A DNA stretch of 64,000 nt from Rhodanobacter sp. 7MK24 (GTDB taxonomy: Bacteria; Pseudomonadota; Gammaproteobacteria; Xanthomonadales; Rhodanobacteraceae), in contig NZ_JACYXL010000001.1 in NCBI RefSeq assembly GCF_014842995.1, positions 63,183 to 127,182 on the forward strand, in the 5' to 3' direction. The position numbers and the translations under genes are program-made. Positions 38,411-47,068 of this stretch are shown piece by piece. The first letter of the stretch is position 1. Every line of letters starts with the position of its first letter. Under the pieces are notes generated by a model. The model worked only from the letters and a program-made list of their open reading frames with translations, was not told where the DNA came from and did not search any database.

Positions 38411-39352
38411 ATGCCCGATCCCGAGCGGGACGGCATGCATGCGCTCGATCCGGTGACGGCTGCGCGCCTGCGCCAGTTGCGCAGCCGCGAACCGTTGCAC
38501 AGGTGGCGGCTGGCGTGGTGGGTCCTGGCCGTCGTCGCATTGCTGCACCTCGTGTTCGCCGCGCTGACGTGGTGGGCGATGCGGCCGCCGGCACCGTCGC
38601 GGGGCGAGCCGGCTGCGGCGGCGACCGACATGCTCGAGGTGCGCTTCATTTCCACGGGCAGCAAGCCGGCCGCGAAGGCGCCACCACCCATGGCGTTGCC
38701 GCCACCGTCAGCGCATGCGACCCGCGCGCCGGCGAAGCGTGTCGCCGAACCCGTGTCGAAGAACGCGCTGAGCGTGCAGATTCCTGCGCCGGCCCCGGCG
38801 GCCAGCGTGGCCAAGCCGCATCTATTCGACAGCAACGGCATGCCCATTCTGCCGGCCGTGGCCAGCAGCGCCCCCGCGCCCGATTACGTGCAGCAGATGC
38901 CGCAGGGCGACGCGGGGATCATGCAGCACACGAGCCCGGTGAAATACCAGCCCACCCGTTTCGACAAGGACTGGGGGCGCACCAGCGCCGTCACCAATGC
39001 GCTGCAGAAGGCGGTGGACAAGACCACGGTGAAGCACACGTTCGACCTGGGGCACGGCATCCACATCCATTGCGGCATTTCGCTGGCGGCGTTGGCCGGC
39101 GGCTGCGGTGGCGATCCGCCGTCGCCGCCGTCGTCAAAGGACGGCGACGTGCGCATGAACATGGCGCCGGCCAAGCCGCTCGCACCCGGCCCGAATGTGC
39201 CGAAGGCGCCCCCGTTGTCCGAGTGCATTTCGCTGTATCGCGCAGGCAAGCCGCTTGCCGATGGTTGCCCCAGCGACACGCCGATCCACGCGGTGGATCA
39301 GGAGTTGCGCGAGCAGCGCGAGAAGCAGGCAAAGCAGGCGGCGGAGCACTGA
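38411..39352 (+). CDS. TonB-architecture protein of unknown family, copy 1
   Basis: 313 residues; ATG 38435 is a possible later start. One N-terminal membrane helix (about 35-55, LAWWVLAVVALLHLVFAALTWW), a Pro/Ala-rich linker (about 58-150), and a C-terminal domain (about 155-310) beginning PDYVQQMPQGDAGIM. That domain is shared with the next gene: VKYQPTRFDKDW, KTTVKHTFDLGHGIHIHC, a GC-DPP element, and a final Cys-rich stretch (LSECISLYRAGKPLADGCP). The layout (inner-membrane anchor, stiff linker, periplasmic domain) recalls TonB, but the C-terminal domain is not TonB-like. It lies 30 bases before its larger paralogue and is probably co-transcribed. Confidence 0.6.
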   Translation: MPDPERDGMHALDPVTAARLRQLRSREPLHRWRLAWWVLAVVALLHLVFAALTWWAMRPPAPSRGEPAAAATDMLEVRFISTGSKPAAKAPPPMALPPPSAHATRAPAKRVAEPVSKNALSVQIPAPAPAASVAKPHLFDSNGMPILPAVASSAPAPDYVQQMPQGDAGIMQHTSPVKYQPTRFDKDWGRTSAVTNALQKAVDKTTVKHTFDLGHGIHIHCGISLAALAGGCGGDPPSPPSSKDGDVRMNMAPAKPLAPGPNVPKAPPLSECISLYRAGKPLADGCPSDTPIHAVDQELREQREKQAKQAAEH

Positions 39353-39382
39353 AGTTCCGTTGGTGCCCACTACACTCCTGAG

Positions 39383-41359
39383 ATGCCGCTGCCCAAGGAT
39401 CCCCATGCACCACGCCAGCCCTTCCAGCGGCCGGCGCAAGTGCTGCTGAACTCGCCGCTCGCCGCCTCGTCGCGCATGCTGAACCTGCGTGCGTCGCGGC
39501 GGCCGCGGCCCAACCTGCTGTGGCGACGCACCGTGGCGCTCGCCGCCAGCCTGCTGATCCATATTCTTTTCCTGTTCGGCTTCATTCTCGGCCCGGCATG
39601 GGAGCCGCCGCCGGGAAGGGAAGCGCCGGCGAAAATGCAGGCGCGCTTCATCGAACTGCCCGATCTTGCCCCGCCACCGCCGCCGAAAGGGGAGCCGCCG
39701 CGCCAGACCGGACCGCTGCACCAGGGGCATGCGATGGCCGTCCCCGGGACGCCGCGCACTGCGAGCGTCGCCGCACATCGGACAACGGCCACGGCCGCTG
39801 TTGCCGCGAAGGCGGTGGCCGTGGCGCCGGCGAAGGTGGCCGCCGCTCCCGTGCCACCGCCCAGCGTGCCGCAGCCGGCGCCCGCACCCAAGTTGCAGCC
39901 GGTACCGGTGGCGAACCAGCCGCCGCCGGTGAGCCTGGCCAACCCCACCCTGCAGCCGCCGGTACCGCCCAAGTTCCAGCCTACGCCGGTGCGCGCACCG
40001 CAGCTCGAAGGCAACCAGCCGATGCCGCCGCCGGCTTCGCTGGCGTTGCCGGTGGTGCCGTCGCAATCGCAGCCGTCGATTGCGCAGCCGACCATGGCAC
40101 TGGATCGCGTGGCGCCGGACATGCAAGTGCCAACCATCGTGCAGCCCGCGCACGTGGACCTGCCGGCGGCTCCGCCCGAACCCGAACTGCAGGCCGTGCC
40201 CCTGGCGGCGCAAGCAGCGCCGCAGGTCAACCTGCAGACTTCCTTGAGCGCGCCTGCACCCGAGCTGCCACAACACCTGCCCAAACTGCAGGCACCCGCG
40301 CCTGTCGAGGCGCAGGAACAACCGCTTGCCGCGATCCCGCAATTCCCGCAATCCGCGCCTGCCGTGCCCAGCATCGCGTCGTTGCCCAAGGCCGCGATAG
40401 CGATTGCGCACGACCAGCCGCTCACCACGATCAGTCGCCCTGTGCCGCTGACCCTGCCGCCGGGCGAGGACACATCGAAGGCCAGCGAGGCCTCGACTGC
40501 CGCGCCGTCGAGTGCCGCGAACGATGCCGCGCACGAAGCTGCTGGCAAGGCCAACGAGAGCACGGCATCGGATGTCAGCACCGCGTCGGATGCCAATCCG
40601 CAAGGCAGCGACGACGCGCGCCCCGGCGAGCCGCAAGGTGCGGCCAATGCCAGGGAGACGGTTGCGATGCACGGCAACGGCCCGACGACATCGCACGGCC
40701 TTGGCCATGCCACCGCGGGCGACGCGGACAAGGGCGCGGGCATGTCGCCAGGCACGCAGCCGGGGACAGGCTCAGCAAACGCGCCATCACCCAGCAACGT
40801 GCCCGACTACGTCCAGCTCAAGCCTACCGGTGACACTGCAGTGATGAGCCACGGCATCAACGGTGTGAAATATCAGGCCACGCGCTTCGACCCGTACTGG
40901 ACGCCGCCAGGCGAGAGTTCGGTGGACACGGCCTTGCGCCACGCGGCGGAAAAGACCACGGTGCAACACACCTTTCACCTGCCGCGCGGCATCCGCATCA
41001 AGTGCTCGGTGACGCCGCTGGTGCCGGTGTCGCTGCTTGGTTGCAGCAATGCCGATCCACCGCCTCCGGCAGTGGCGCAGAAATCCTACGACCGACTCAA
41101 CTTGCCGGACCTCCCCGGTGGCAGCGTACCCAGCATGCCGCCCGCGCCATCGACAACCGCCGCCGCTCCGCCACACGTGGTGCTGGACAACGGTGCGCAA
41201 TGCGCCGCTGCCCGTGTCGCCGGCGGCCCGTTGCCGCCAGGGTGCCCGCCGACCGAGCCGGTGGTGAAAGGCCATGCGCCAGCGGCTTCGTCGAGTTCGT
41301 GGGTACCAGCCAGCGACCAGTTCGGGCCGTCTTTGCCGGTTCATGCCGGCCAGCAGTAA
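39383..41359 (+). CDS. TonB-architecture protein of unknown family, copy 2 (long linker)
   Basis: 658 residues. Membrane helix at about 50-72, followed by a PPPPPKGEPPRQ segment and a very long low-complexity linker (about 90-470) rich in Pro, Ala, Val and Gln with repeated PxPxxxxQP units, turning Ser/Ala/Asp-rich near 370-465. The C-terminal domain (about 474-630) repeats that of copy 1: PDYVQLKPTGDTAVM, VKYQATRFDPYW, KTTVQHTFHLPRGIRIKC, then LLGCSNADPPPP. The linker could span much of the periplasm. I know no named family. There is no RBS of note, only GAG before the ATG. Confidence 0.6.
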   Translation: MPLPKDPHAPRQPFQRPAQVLLNSPLAASSRMLNLRASRRPRPNLLWRRTVALAASLLIHILFLFGFILGPAWEPPPGREAPAKMQARFIELPDLAPPPPPKGEPPRQTGPLHQGHAMAVPGTPRTASVAAHRTTATAAVAAKAVAVAPAKVAAAPVPPPSVPQPAPAPKLQPVPVANQPPPVSLANPTLQPPVPPKFQPTPVRAPQLEGNQPMPPPASLALPVVPSQSQPSIAQPTMALDRVAPDMQVPTIVQPAHVDLPAAPPEPELQAVPLAAQAAPQVNLQTSLSAPAPELPQHLPKLQAPAPVEAQEQPLAAIPQFPQSAPAVPSIASLPKAAIAIAHDQPLTTISRPVPLTLPPGEDTSKASEASTAAPSSAANDAAHEAAGKANESTASDVSTASDANPQGSDDARPGEPQGAANARETVAMHGNGPTTSHGLGHATAGDADKGAGMSPGTQPGTGSANAPSPSNVPDYVQLKPTGDTAVMSHGINGVKYQATRFDPYWTPPGESSVDTALRHAAEKTTVQHTFHLPRGIRIKCSVTPLVPVSLLGCSNADPPPPAVAQKSYDRLNLPDLPGGSVPSMPPAPSTTAAAPPHVVLDNGAQCAAARVAGGPLPPGCPPTEPVVKGHAPAASSSSWVPASDQFGPSLPVHAGQQ

Positions 41360-41494
41360 GAAGGCGCACCAGGGATGTCGTGCACAGGGCCAGCGGATGA
41401 GGGATTGCCCGAATGGCCTTGGATGCCAGCCGCTGCACACCGTGGATTCCGCGCGAATCGCCCCGCGATCAAGGTCAGGGCAAGCGGGCCATCT

Positions 41495-42835
41495 TCATCG
41501 TGCAGCCATGAGTGTGGTGGTGTCGAAGACGCACACGCGGTTGCGACCGCCTTCCTTGGCGCCGTACAGGGCACTGTCCGCGTGGGCCATCAGGGTCTCG
41601 TAGGTGTCCGAACCATCGGACAGCATGCAGAGCCCGATGGAGACGGTGAACCGGACCTCGTCCTCGCGCGGAATGCGGATGGCCAGCGACGCCAGGGTGC
41701 TGCGCAGCCGTTCGGCAATGACCAGCGCGTCGCTCATCTTCACCTCGGGCAGCAACAGGCCGAATTCTTCTCCGCCGAGCCGGCCGAGCAGGTCAATCTC
41801 GCGCAAGCCAGCCTGACACGTGCTGGCCAGGCCGACGAGCACCTGGTCGCCTACGGCGTGGCCATGGACGTCGTTGATGCTCTTGAAGTGGTCGACGTCC
41901 AGCAGCAGCATTGCAAGCGGGGTCTTGCTTCTCGCGCAGCGTGCGATCACGTGTTCGGACACCTCGATGAAGAAGCGCCTTGAACAGGTGCCGGTGAGCG
42001 CATCCGTATTCGCCATCTTCTCGAAGGTATGCGATTGAAGCTCCAGTTCGCGCGTCTTTTCCTCGAGAGCCGCGGTTCTCTCCCTGACGAGCGCTTCCAG
42101 TTTCTCGTGGTGCGATTGAAGTTCCGCTTCGTGGCGAATGCGTGCCGCAACGTTTTCGGCCAGGTATTCGCGCATGCGATTGATCGACCCCGCCATTTGA
42201 TCAATCTCGTCGGGTGACCGGTTCCATTTCGATTTCGGCAGGATGAGCGGAATGTCCAGATACTCCACACGCAGCATGCGCAGATAGCTGGACATGATCT
42301 CCAGCGATTGCGTCATCCGGGCCTGGACGAGGAGCAGGAGGGCCAGCGTTCCGAAGAATGTGAGGGAAAGTGTGGCGATGCCTATCTCGATGGCCTGATG
42401 TTGCAGCTTCTGCCTCACCGGGCTCCAGCCGAACTCGACGGTCAGGGTGCCGAGGTCGAAGTGCTGGTGGTCGCTGTAGATCAGGGGATAAGTGCGGGTT
42501 ACCCGCGGGTGTGCATCGGGCCGGCCACGCTGATGCAGTTCCTCATGGCTCTGCAGGCGCACATAGTCGACGCCCGGTATGTTGCCGATCTCGTCCAGGC
42601 GGTCATCTATTTCATGCGCGTTCACCTGCCAGAGGCTGCCGACGAGCGCGGGGACGATGGTCCGGCCGATTTCGTCAAGTCTTTGCCGCGTCGCATTTAC
42701 CTCGCTGCGATAGCTGCCAAGAAGCATCCAGGCGGTGATGATGACGGTGACCAGCAGGTTGATGGAGACATTCGCTACGGCCAGCCTCTTCGCCAGTACG
42801 CGCTTGTGCCGGCCGTTGGAGCCTTGCGTATTCAT
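41495..42835 (-). CDS. Membrane-bound diguanylate cyclase (GGDEF)
   Basis: 446 residues from ATG 42835, overlapping the preceding stop codon by 4 bases. Membrane helices at about 20-40 and 160-185 enclose a periplasmic sensor (about 41-158). A HAMP-like stretch and a coiled coil (about 235-275) lead to a GGDEF domain (about 278-440) with an intact GGEEF and DVDHFKSIND, so cyclic-di-GMP synthesis is likely. The N-terminal helix of the domain reads DALTGTCSRRFF in place of the usual DxLTGLxNRRxF. It is co-transcribed with a periplasmic binding protein that may signal to it. Confidence 0.92.
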   Translation of the reverse strand: MNTQGSNGRHKRVLAKRLAVANVSINLLVTVIITAWMLLGSYRSEVNATRQRLDEIGRTIVPALVGSLWQVNAHEIDDRLDEIGNIPGVDYVRLQSHEELHQRGRPDAHPRVTRTYPLIYSDHQHFDLGTLTVEFGWSPVRQKLQHQAIEIGIATLSLTFFGTLALLLLVQARMTQSLEIMSSYLRMLRVEYLDIPLILPKSKWNRSPDEIDQMAGSINRMREYLAENVAARIRHEAELQSHHEKLEALVRERTAALEEKTRELELQSHTFEKMANTDALTGTCSRRFFIEVSEHVIARCARSKTPLAMLLLDVDHFKSINDVHGHAVGDQVLVGLASTCQAGLREIDLLGRLGGEEFGLLLPEVKMSDALVIAERLRSTLASLAIRIPREDEVRFTVSIGLCMLSDGSDTYETLMAHADSALYGAKEGGRNRVCVFDTTTLMAAR

Positions 42836-43707
42836 TGCGTGGTTTCGGGTTGAAACCCGAAGTCGCGGCAAGCGGGCACCATGCTGGCCGGAAGCAATGG
42901 GTTGGTCAGCTCGATGACATGGCGATCGTGCAAGTGCAGGGCATTCAGGCTCTGGCGGTACGTGAGCTCGAACAGCCGCCGGAGGCTGCCGTCGGCAATG
43001 GCCCGTTCGAGGCCCTTCTGCAGTTCGGCGGCGAGTGATGGATTGCTTTTCGAAACGAAAAAGACGAGCGCCGACGGATAGTGCAGCAGCAGATGTGTCT
43101 CCGCTACGAGATCGGCTCCATCGGGGCTCTGGAGTTCCTGGCCTATCTCGGCCACCGATCGGGGCACGGCGTCGACGTGGCCCAGCTTCAACATCGAGAA
43201 TAGGGACGCGTAGTCGAACGCTGCAGTCATGTCGAAACCGTTGTCACGCAAGATCGCCAGATCCGGCCAGTCCTGATCCTGAGCCATCGGCACATGGGCC
43301 AGTTGCGAGACCGTCAGCAAGTCCCTGAACTGCTTCTCCTCGTCGCGCCTGATCAGCAGGATGCGCCAACCGATCAGGCCGCGATCGATCGGGACCCTGA
43401 CGGTAAGGAGCCGTTTGTCCCGCTCCACCGTCGCGACGGACCATCCTACCGTCACCACCTGGTTGTCCTCGAGCAGCCTGAGGGTGCGTGCCTGCGACAG
43501 CACGATCGCGCTCTGCTTCATCGAGAACGCGACATTCAGATGTTCCAAAGCCAGGCGCAGAACCGCGACCGGGTAGCCCGTTCTGGCGTCGTAGGGCGTT
43601 TCCGGCCGGGGAAAGACCACCTGCAGGGAGGGCGCGGCATGCACGCCTGCCGACGAGAATTCGAGTGCAGCCATCATGGCCAAGCGGAAAAGACGTTTTC
43701 CCACCAT
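42832..43707 (-). CDS. Periplasmic solute-binding protein (SBP_bac_3-like) paired with cyclase
   Basis: 291 residues from ATG 43707 (GAGG upstream). A Sec signal peptide of about 25 residues ends in GVHAA. The remainder follows the type-3 binding-protein pattern: the region VGWSVATVERDKRLLTVRVPI, the hinge region DYASLFSMLKLGHVDAVPRS and a C-terminal lobe with LQKGLERAIADGSLRRLFE. No ABC transporter genes accompany it; it overlaps the diguanylate cyclase by ATGA, so it is probably a ligand-sensing partner and not a transport protein. Compare the sensor at 16.4 kb, in which such a domain is fused to the signalling domains. Confidence 0.78.
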   Translation of the reverse strand: MVGKRLFRLAMMAALEFSSAGVHAAPSLQVVFPRPETPYDARTGYPVAVLRLALEHLNVAFSMKQSAIVLSQARTLRLLEDNQVVTVGWSVATVERDKRLLTVRVPIDRGLIGWRILLIRRDEEKQFRDLLTVSQLAHVPMAQDQDWPDLAILRDNGFDMTAAFDYASLFSMLKLGHVDAVPRSVAEIGQELQSPDGADLVAETHLLLHYPSALVFFVSKSNPSLAAELQKGLERAIADGSLRRLFELTYRQSLNALHLHDRHVIELTNPLLPASMVPACRDFGFQPETTQ

Positions 43708-44123
43708 GCCAGCCTCGCCTTGCCAAGTCACATCGTTCCCCGGCGCCGATCTTTGTCATGAAAAGGGTGGCCGAGGACTGCCACTCTTCGTCTTCCAGCG
43801 GGTCATCGGGAATGCACCGGATACCTGCGGGATCAACGATAACGCAGGGTCATGGATACGGTCGATAGCACGCAAATTTGACTACGGCGAGGGGTGGTCG
43901 GCATGCACCTCGCGCGGGCAGGGATCGTTTCCGCATCATTGGGACGTCGCTGCGTCTGGTATCGGCTTACAGGCCAAGAACATTAACCGGGCTTGCTTCC
44001 CCCGGGATGGCTAAGAAGGGCGCCCTGGCCACAGACAAGCGTTCGGGGCGAGGAATAGGGCGGCCACAAGCCGCCCGCCGGCTGACGGCAGGCACGAAGG
44101 ACGAGGAAGCCGGCGGCGAACGG
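43708..44123. other. 416-base gene-free region with weak hairpin
   Basis: Lies between the molybdoenzyme large subunit stop and the binding-protein start, both minus strand. A GGGCGGC/GCCGCCC hairpin with a 5-base loop at 44058-44076 lies 48 bases after the stop, with little T-run (TATTCC), so it is a weak terminator candidate. The promoter of the binding-protein/cyclase pair should be near 43740-43800; no clear boxes are seen. No gene recognised. Confidence 0.4.
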
Positions 44124-46400
44124 TCACAGCAACCGCTGAAACTCCTTCAGCAGCGGCAGCCGCCGCACACGCACCGCGCTGACGCGGAACACCGAGTTGG
44201 CGAGGGCCGGCGCGACGGTGGGCATGGCAAGGAAGCTGGCGCCGGTGGGCGGACGTCCGTCGTCGGGGACGACAATCGTTTCCACGCTGTTCGGCAGCAA
44301 GGCCATGCTGGCGAGCGGATAGCTTTTCCAATCGTGCTGCTGCACCTGACCGTCCTTCACCGTGATGGCCAGATTGAGCGCGGTGGAGAGCGCATCCAGC
44401 GTGGCGCCGGCGACCTGGCCTTCGAGGCCGAGCGGGTTGATCACGCGGCCCACATCCACGGCGCAGACGACGCGCTCGATGCCGAGCTTGTCGTTCTGCA
44501 ACGAGGTCTCGATGGCGTGCGCCACGTAGGCGCCGTCCATGTACCAGCAGGCGATGCCCAGGCCGTTGACGCTGCGCAGCCAGCTCTTCCAGCCGATGCG
44601 GTCGGCGACGAGCTGCAGCACGTTGCGCAGGCGGCCGGTGTCCAGCATGCCGCCGTTCTTCAGCGCGATGTTGCGCGGCTCGCCGAGCAGGCGCAGGCGG
44701 GTTTGCAGCGGATCCTCGCGCAACTGGTGCGCGATTTCGTCGATGAAGCTCTCCGCCGCGAAGGCATTGGCGAGGTGCGGCATGGCGCGGTGCGGACCGC
44801 GTGGCAAGCTGGACTCCTGCGCATACCAGTCGCTGCGGAAATTGGGCACGAGGCCCGCGGGCAACTGGTCGGCGGAGACTTCCGAATTCCACAGGCGGTC
44901 GGCGGGCACGCCCCGGCCGGCGAGTGCGGACGCGCTGGCGATGCGCTGGTTCCAGGCAACCACGTTGCGCTTGCGGTCGAGCGTGGCGCTGATCCTGTGC
45001 ACGCTGGCGGGGCGGTAGTAGTCGTTGGTGAAGTCTTCGCTGCGCGTCCACAGCAGGCGCACCGGCTTGTTCACGGCCTTGGCCAGCAGCACCGCTTCGG
45101 CCACGTAGTCGTGGTCGAGGCGGCGACCGTAGCCGCCGCCGACGCGCGGCACGCGGATCTCGATCTGGTCGGGAGCGAGGCCGGTGAGTCGTTGCACCAC
45201 TGCCCAGGCCTGCTGCGGCGCCTGCGTGGGTACCACGAGGCTGGCCTTGTCCTTGTCGATGCGCGCGAGGCAGTTCATCGGTTCGGCACAGGCGTGTGCG
45301 AGCCAGGGTTGGTAGTAGGTGGCGTCGAGCCGGCTGGCGGCGTGCTTGGCAGCCTTCTCCACGTCGCCTTCGTCGCGCACGCGGGTGGTGGGCGCGGCGG
45401 TGGATTTGTCGTCGAGCAGGGCGGCGGCCTGCTGTTCCAGTGCGGCGCTGCTTTCCGCGGCACCGGCGCCGGGCTTCCATACCACCTTGAGCTTGTCGCG
45501 ACCTTCCAGCGCGGCCCAGGTGTTTTCGGCCAGCACCGCAACCGCGGGAGCGATCACGGTAAAGCCGCGTGACTGGCTGGGATCCGGCTTCAGCTGCAGC
45601 ACCTTGGCCACGCCCTTCACCGCGAGCGCGGGGGCGGGATCGACGCTTGCCAGCGTGCCATCGGGCCAGGGGCAGTGCAGCAGCACGGCGACCAGCGCCT
45701 CGGCCTCGTTGTGGTCGATGGCGTACTTGGCCTGGCCGGTGACGATGGCGTGCGCATTGGCGTCGCCTACCGGCTTGCCGATCAAGGTGTAGCGATCCGG
45801 CGACTTCGGCGCGGGCGGCTGCTGCGGCAGGTCGATCTTGCTGGCGTCGTCCACCAGGCTGCCGTAGGTGACGCGGCGGCCGTCGGGCGCGATCACCGTG
45901 CCGGCTTCGCAATGCAGGCGGTCGGCCGCGATGCCGAGGCGGCGCGCGGCAGCCTGGGTCAGCAGCCAGCGTGCGAGCGCGCCAGCATGGCGCAAATCGG
46001 CCCATGCAGCGGGGACGGAGTCGCCGGTGCCACCGCGCTGATGGCCGTAGGTCCAGCGTGGCCGGCCGTTGTCGCCCGTTTCGACACCGAGGCCGAGGGG
46101 CACCACGCTGACGCGGTTCCAGTCCGCATCGAGCTCGTCGGCCACGATCATCGGCAACGCGGTGGCGACGCCGGTGCCGGTGTCGGGATCGCGCGCGCCG
46201 ATCAACACGTTGCCATCGGAATCGATGCGCACATACGCGCCCAGATCATGGAAATCGTTGCCCAGCCATTCCTGCGGCAGCGATGGTTCGCCGGCCTCGG
46301 CGAAGCGCACGCCGATCACCAGCGCACCCGCGGTACCGGCGAGTATCTGCAGGAAGCGCCGGCGCGACAGCCCGATGCCGTTCGACGGGTTCGCGCTCAT
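44124..46400 (-). CDS. Xanthine dehydrogenase family molybdopterin-binding subunit, IorB-like, catalytic Glu missing
   Basis: 758 residues from ATG 46400, overlapping the small-subunit stop codon by 4 bases. A Tat-type signal (SRRRFLQILAG) at the N terminus indicates export of the folded enzyme, as in isoquinoline 1-oxidoreductase beta subunits. Family marks include DTGTGVATALPMIVADELD, HACAEPMN, VPRVGGGYGRRLDHDY and the C-terminal VAPALANSVFRVSAVRVRRL. In the usual position seven residues before APALAN, where these enzymes have the catalytic Glu of GVGEP, this protein has GASFL: the Glu is Phe. Checked at DNA level. The reading frame is intact. It may be inactive as a hydroxylase or do other chemistry. 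Confidence 0.85.
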   Translation of the reverse strand: MSANPSNGIGLSRRRFLQILAGTAGALVIGVRFAEAGEPSLPQEWLGNDFHDLGAYVRIDSDGNVLIGARDPDTGTGVATALPMIVADELDADWNRVSVVPLGLGVETGDNGRPRWTYGHQRGGTGDSVPAAWADLRHAGALARWLLTQAAARRLGIAADRLHCEAGTVIAPDGRRVTYGSLVDDASKIDLPQQPPAPKSPDRYTLIGKPVGDANAHAIVTGQAKYAIDHNEAEALVAVLLHCPWPDGTLASVDPAPALAVKGVAKVLQLKPDPSQSRGFTVIAPAVAVLAENTWAALEGRDKLKVVWKPGAGAAESSAALEQQAAALLDDKSTAAPTTRVRDEGDVEKAAKHAASRLDATYYQPWLAHACAEPMNCLARIDKDKASLVVPTQAPQQAWAVVQRLTGLAPDQIEIRVPRVGGGYGRRLDHDYVAEAVLLAKAVNKPVRLLWTRSEDFTNDYYRPASVHRISATLDRKRNVVAWNQRIASASALAGRGVPADRLWNSEVSADQLPAGLVPNFRSDWYAQESSLPRGPHRAMPHLANAFAAESFIDEIAHQLREDPLQTRLRLLGEPRNIALKNGGMLDTGRLRNVLQLVADRIGWKSWLRSVNGLGIACWYMDGAYVAHAIETSLQNDKLGIERVVCAVDVGRVINPLGLEGQVAGATLDALSTALNLAITVKDGQVQQHDWKSYPLASMALLPNSVETIVVPDDGRPPTGASFLAMPTVAPALANSVFRVSAVRVRRLPLLKEFQRLL

Positions 46401-46939
46401 GCCTGGCCCACCTTGCCGGCCGCGGCGCGCTTGATCGCGGCGCGTACCCGGGTCTGACAACCGCAACGGCAGCTGTTGGGCAACTGGTTGATGTCGGCGT
46501 CGCTGGGTTGCGGCTTCCGCTTGAGCAGGTCGAAGCCGGCCATCAGCCAGCCCGGCGTGCAGTAGCCGCAACCGATCGCGTCCTCGTCGATGAAAGCCTG
46601 CTGCAGCGGATGCAGGGTGCCGTCGTCCGCAGCGAGGCCCTCCACCGTGGTGATGCTCTTGCCGGCAAGCTTCGCCATCGGCTGGGTGATCGCGGAAACC
46701 AGCTTGCCGTTCACCAGCACCAGGTCGGCGCCGCTGCCGCCGTGCGCGCCGCCGTACTTGGTGCCGGTGAGCCACAGCACGTCGCGCAAGTACCACAGCA
46801 GTGGCATCTGCGGGTCGCCGGTATGCGCGAAGTGTTCGCCGTTTATTTCGACCGCAATGCCGCCATGCGCCGCCGCGGGCGCGATGCCGTTGTCCGGAAC
46901 GGCCGGCGTACCGTGGGCTTGGGCTTGGGCTTGCGCCAT
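46397..46939 (-). CDS. (2Fe-2S)-binding subunit, IorA-like, lacking the ferredoxin-type cluster cysteines
   Basis: 180 residues. In this family residues around 60-85 bind a plant-ferredoxin-type cluster through GCGxGxCGAC and a later Cys. Here the segment reads LTGTKYGGAHGGSGADLV: the three cysteines are Gly64, Ser69 and Asp72, and the fourth site (near 83) is Ala or Ile. The second [2Fe-2S] cluster site is kept: Cys124-x2-Cys127 (GCGYCTPG) and Cys157-x-Cys159, with a further Cys161. A His/Gln/Ala-rich 25-residue N terminus precedes the fold. It should pass electrons to the molybdenum subunit encoded next, by ATGA overlap. No cytochrome gene is adjacent. Confidence 0.85.
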   Translation of the reverse strand: MAQAQAQAHGTPAVPDNGIAPAAAHGGIAVEINGEHFAHTGDPQMPLLWYLRDVLWLTGTKYGGAHGGSGADLVLVNGKLVSAITQPMAKLAGKSITTVEGLAADDGTLHPLQQAFIDEDAIGCGYCTPGWLMAGFDLLKRKPQPSDADINQLPNSCRCGCQTRVRAAIKRAAAGKVGQA

Positions 46940-47068
46940 GCGGGATCTCCTTCAAACGTATCCCGTGCATTGTGGCATTGCGGCGGCTGGCTTAGGAATG
47001 CGGGCCGCTTGATCGTTGCGCGGAAATACAGGCTGGGCAGGCGGCATGTCCCGCTGCGCACAGGAGGC

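Noticed and set aside
44124-46939. Missing cysteines explained as a frameshift or poor sequence
   Set aside because: The codons GGC GGC GCG CAC GGC GGC are clean in the right frame, the flanking residues align on both sides, and the second cluster motif is intact.
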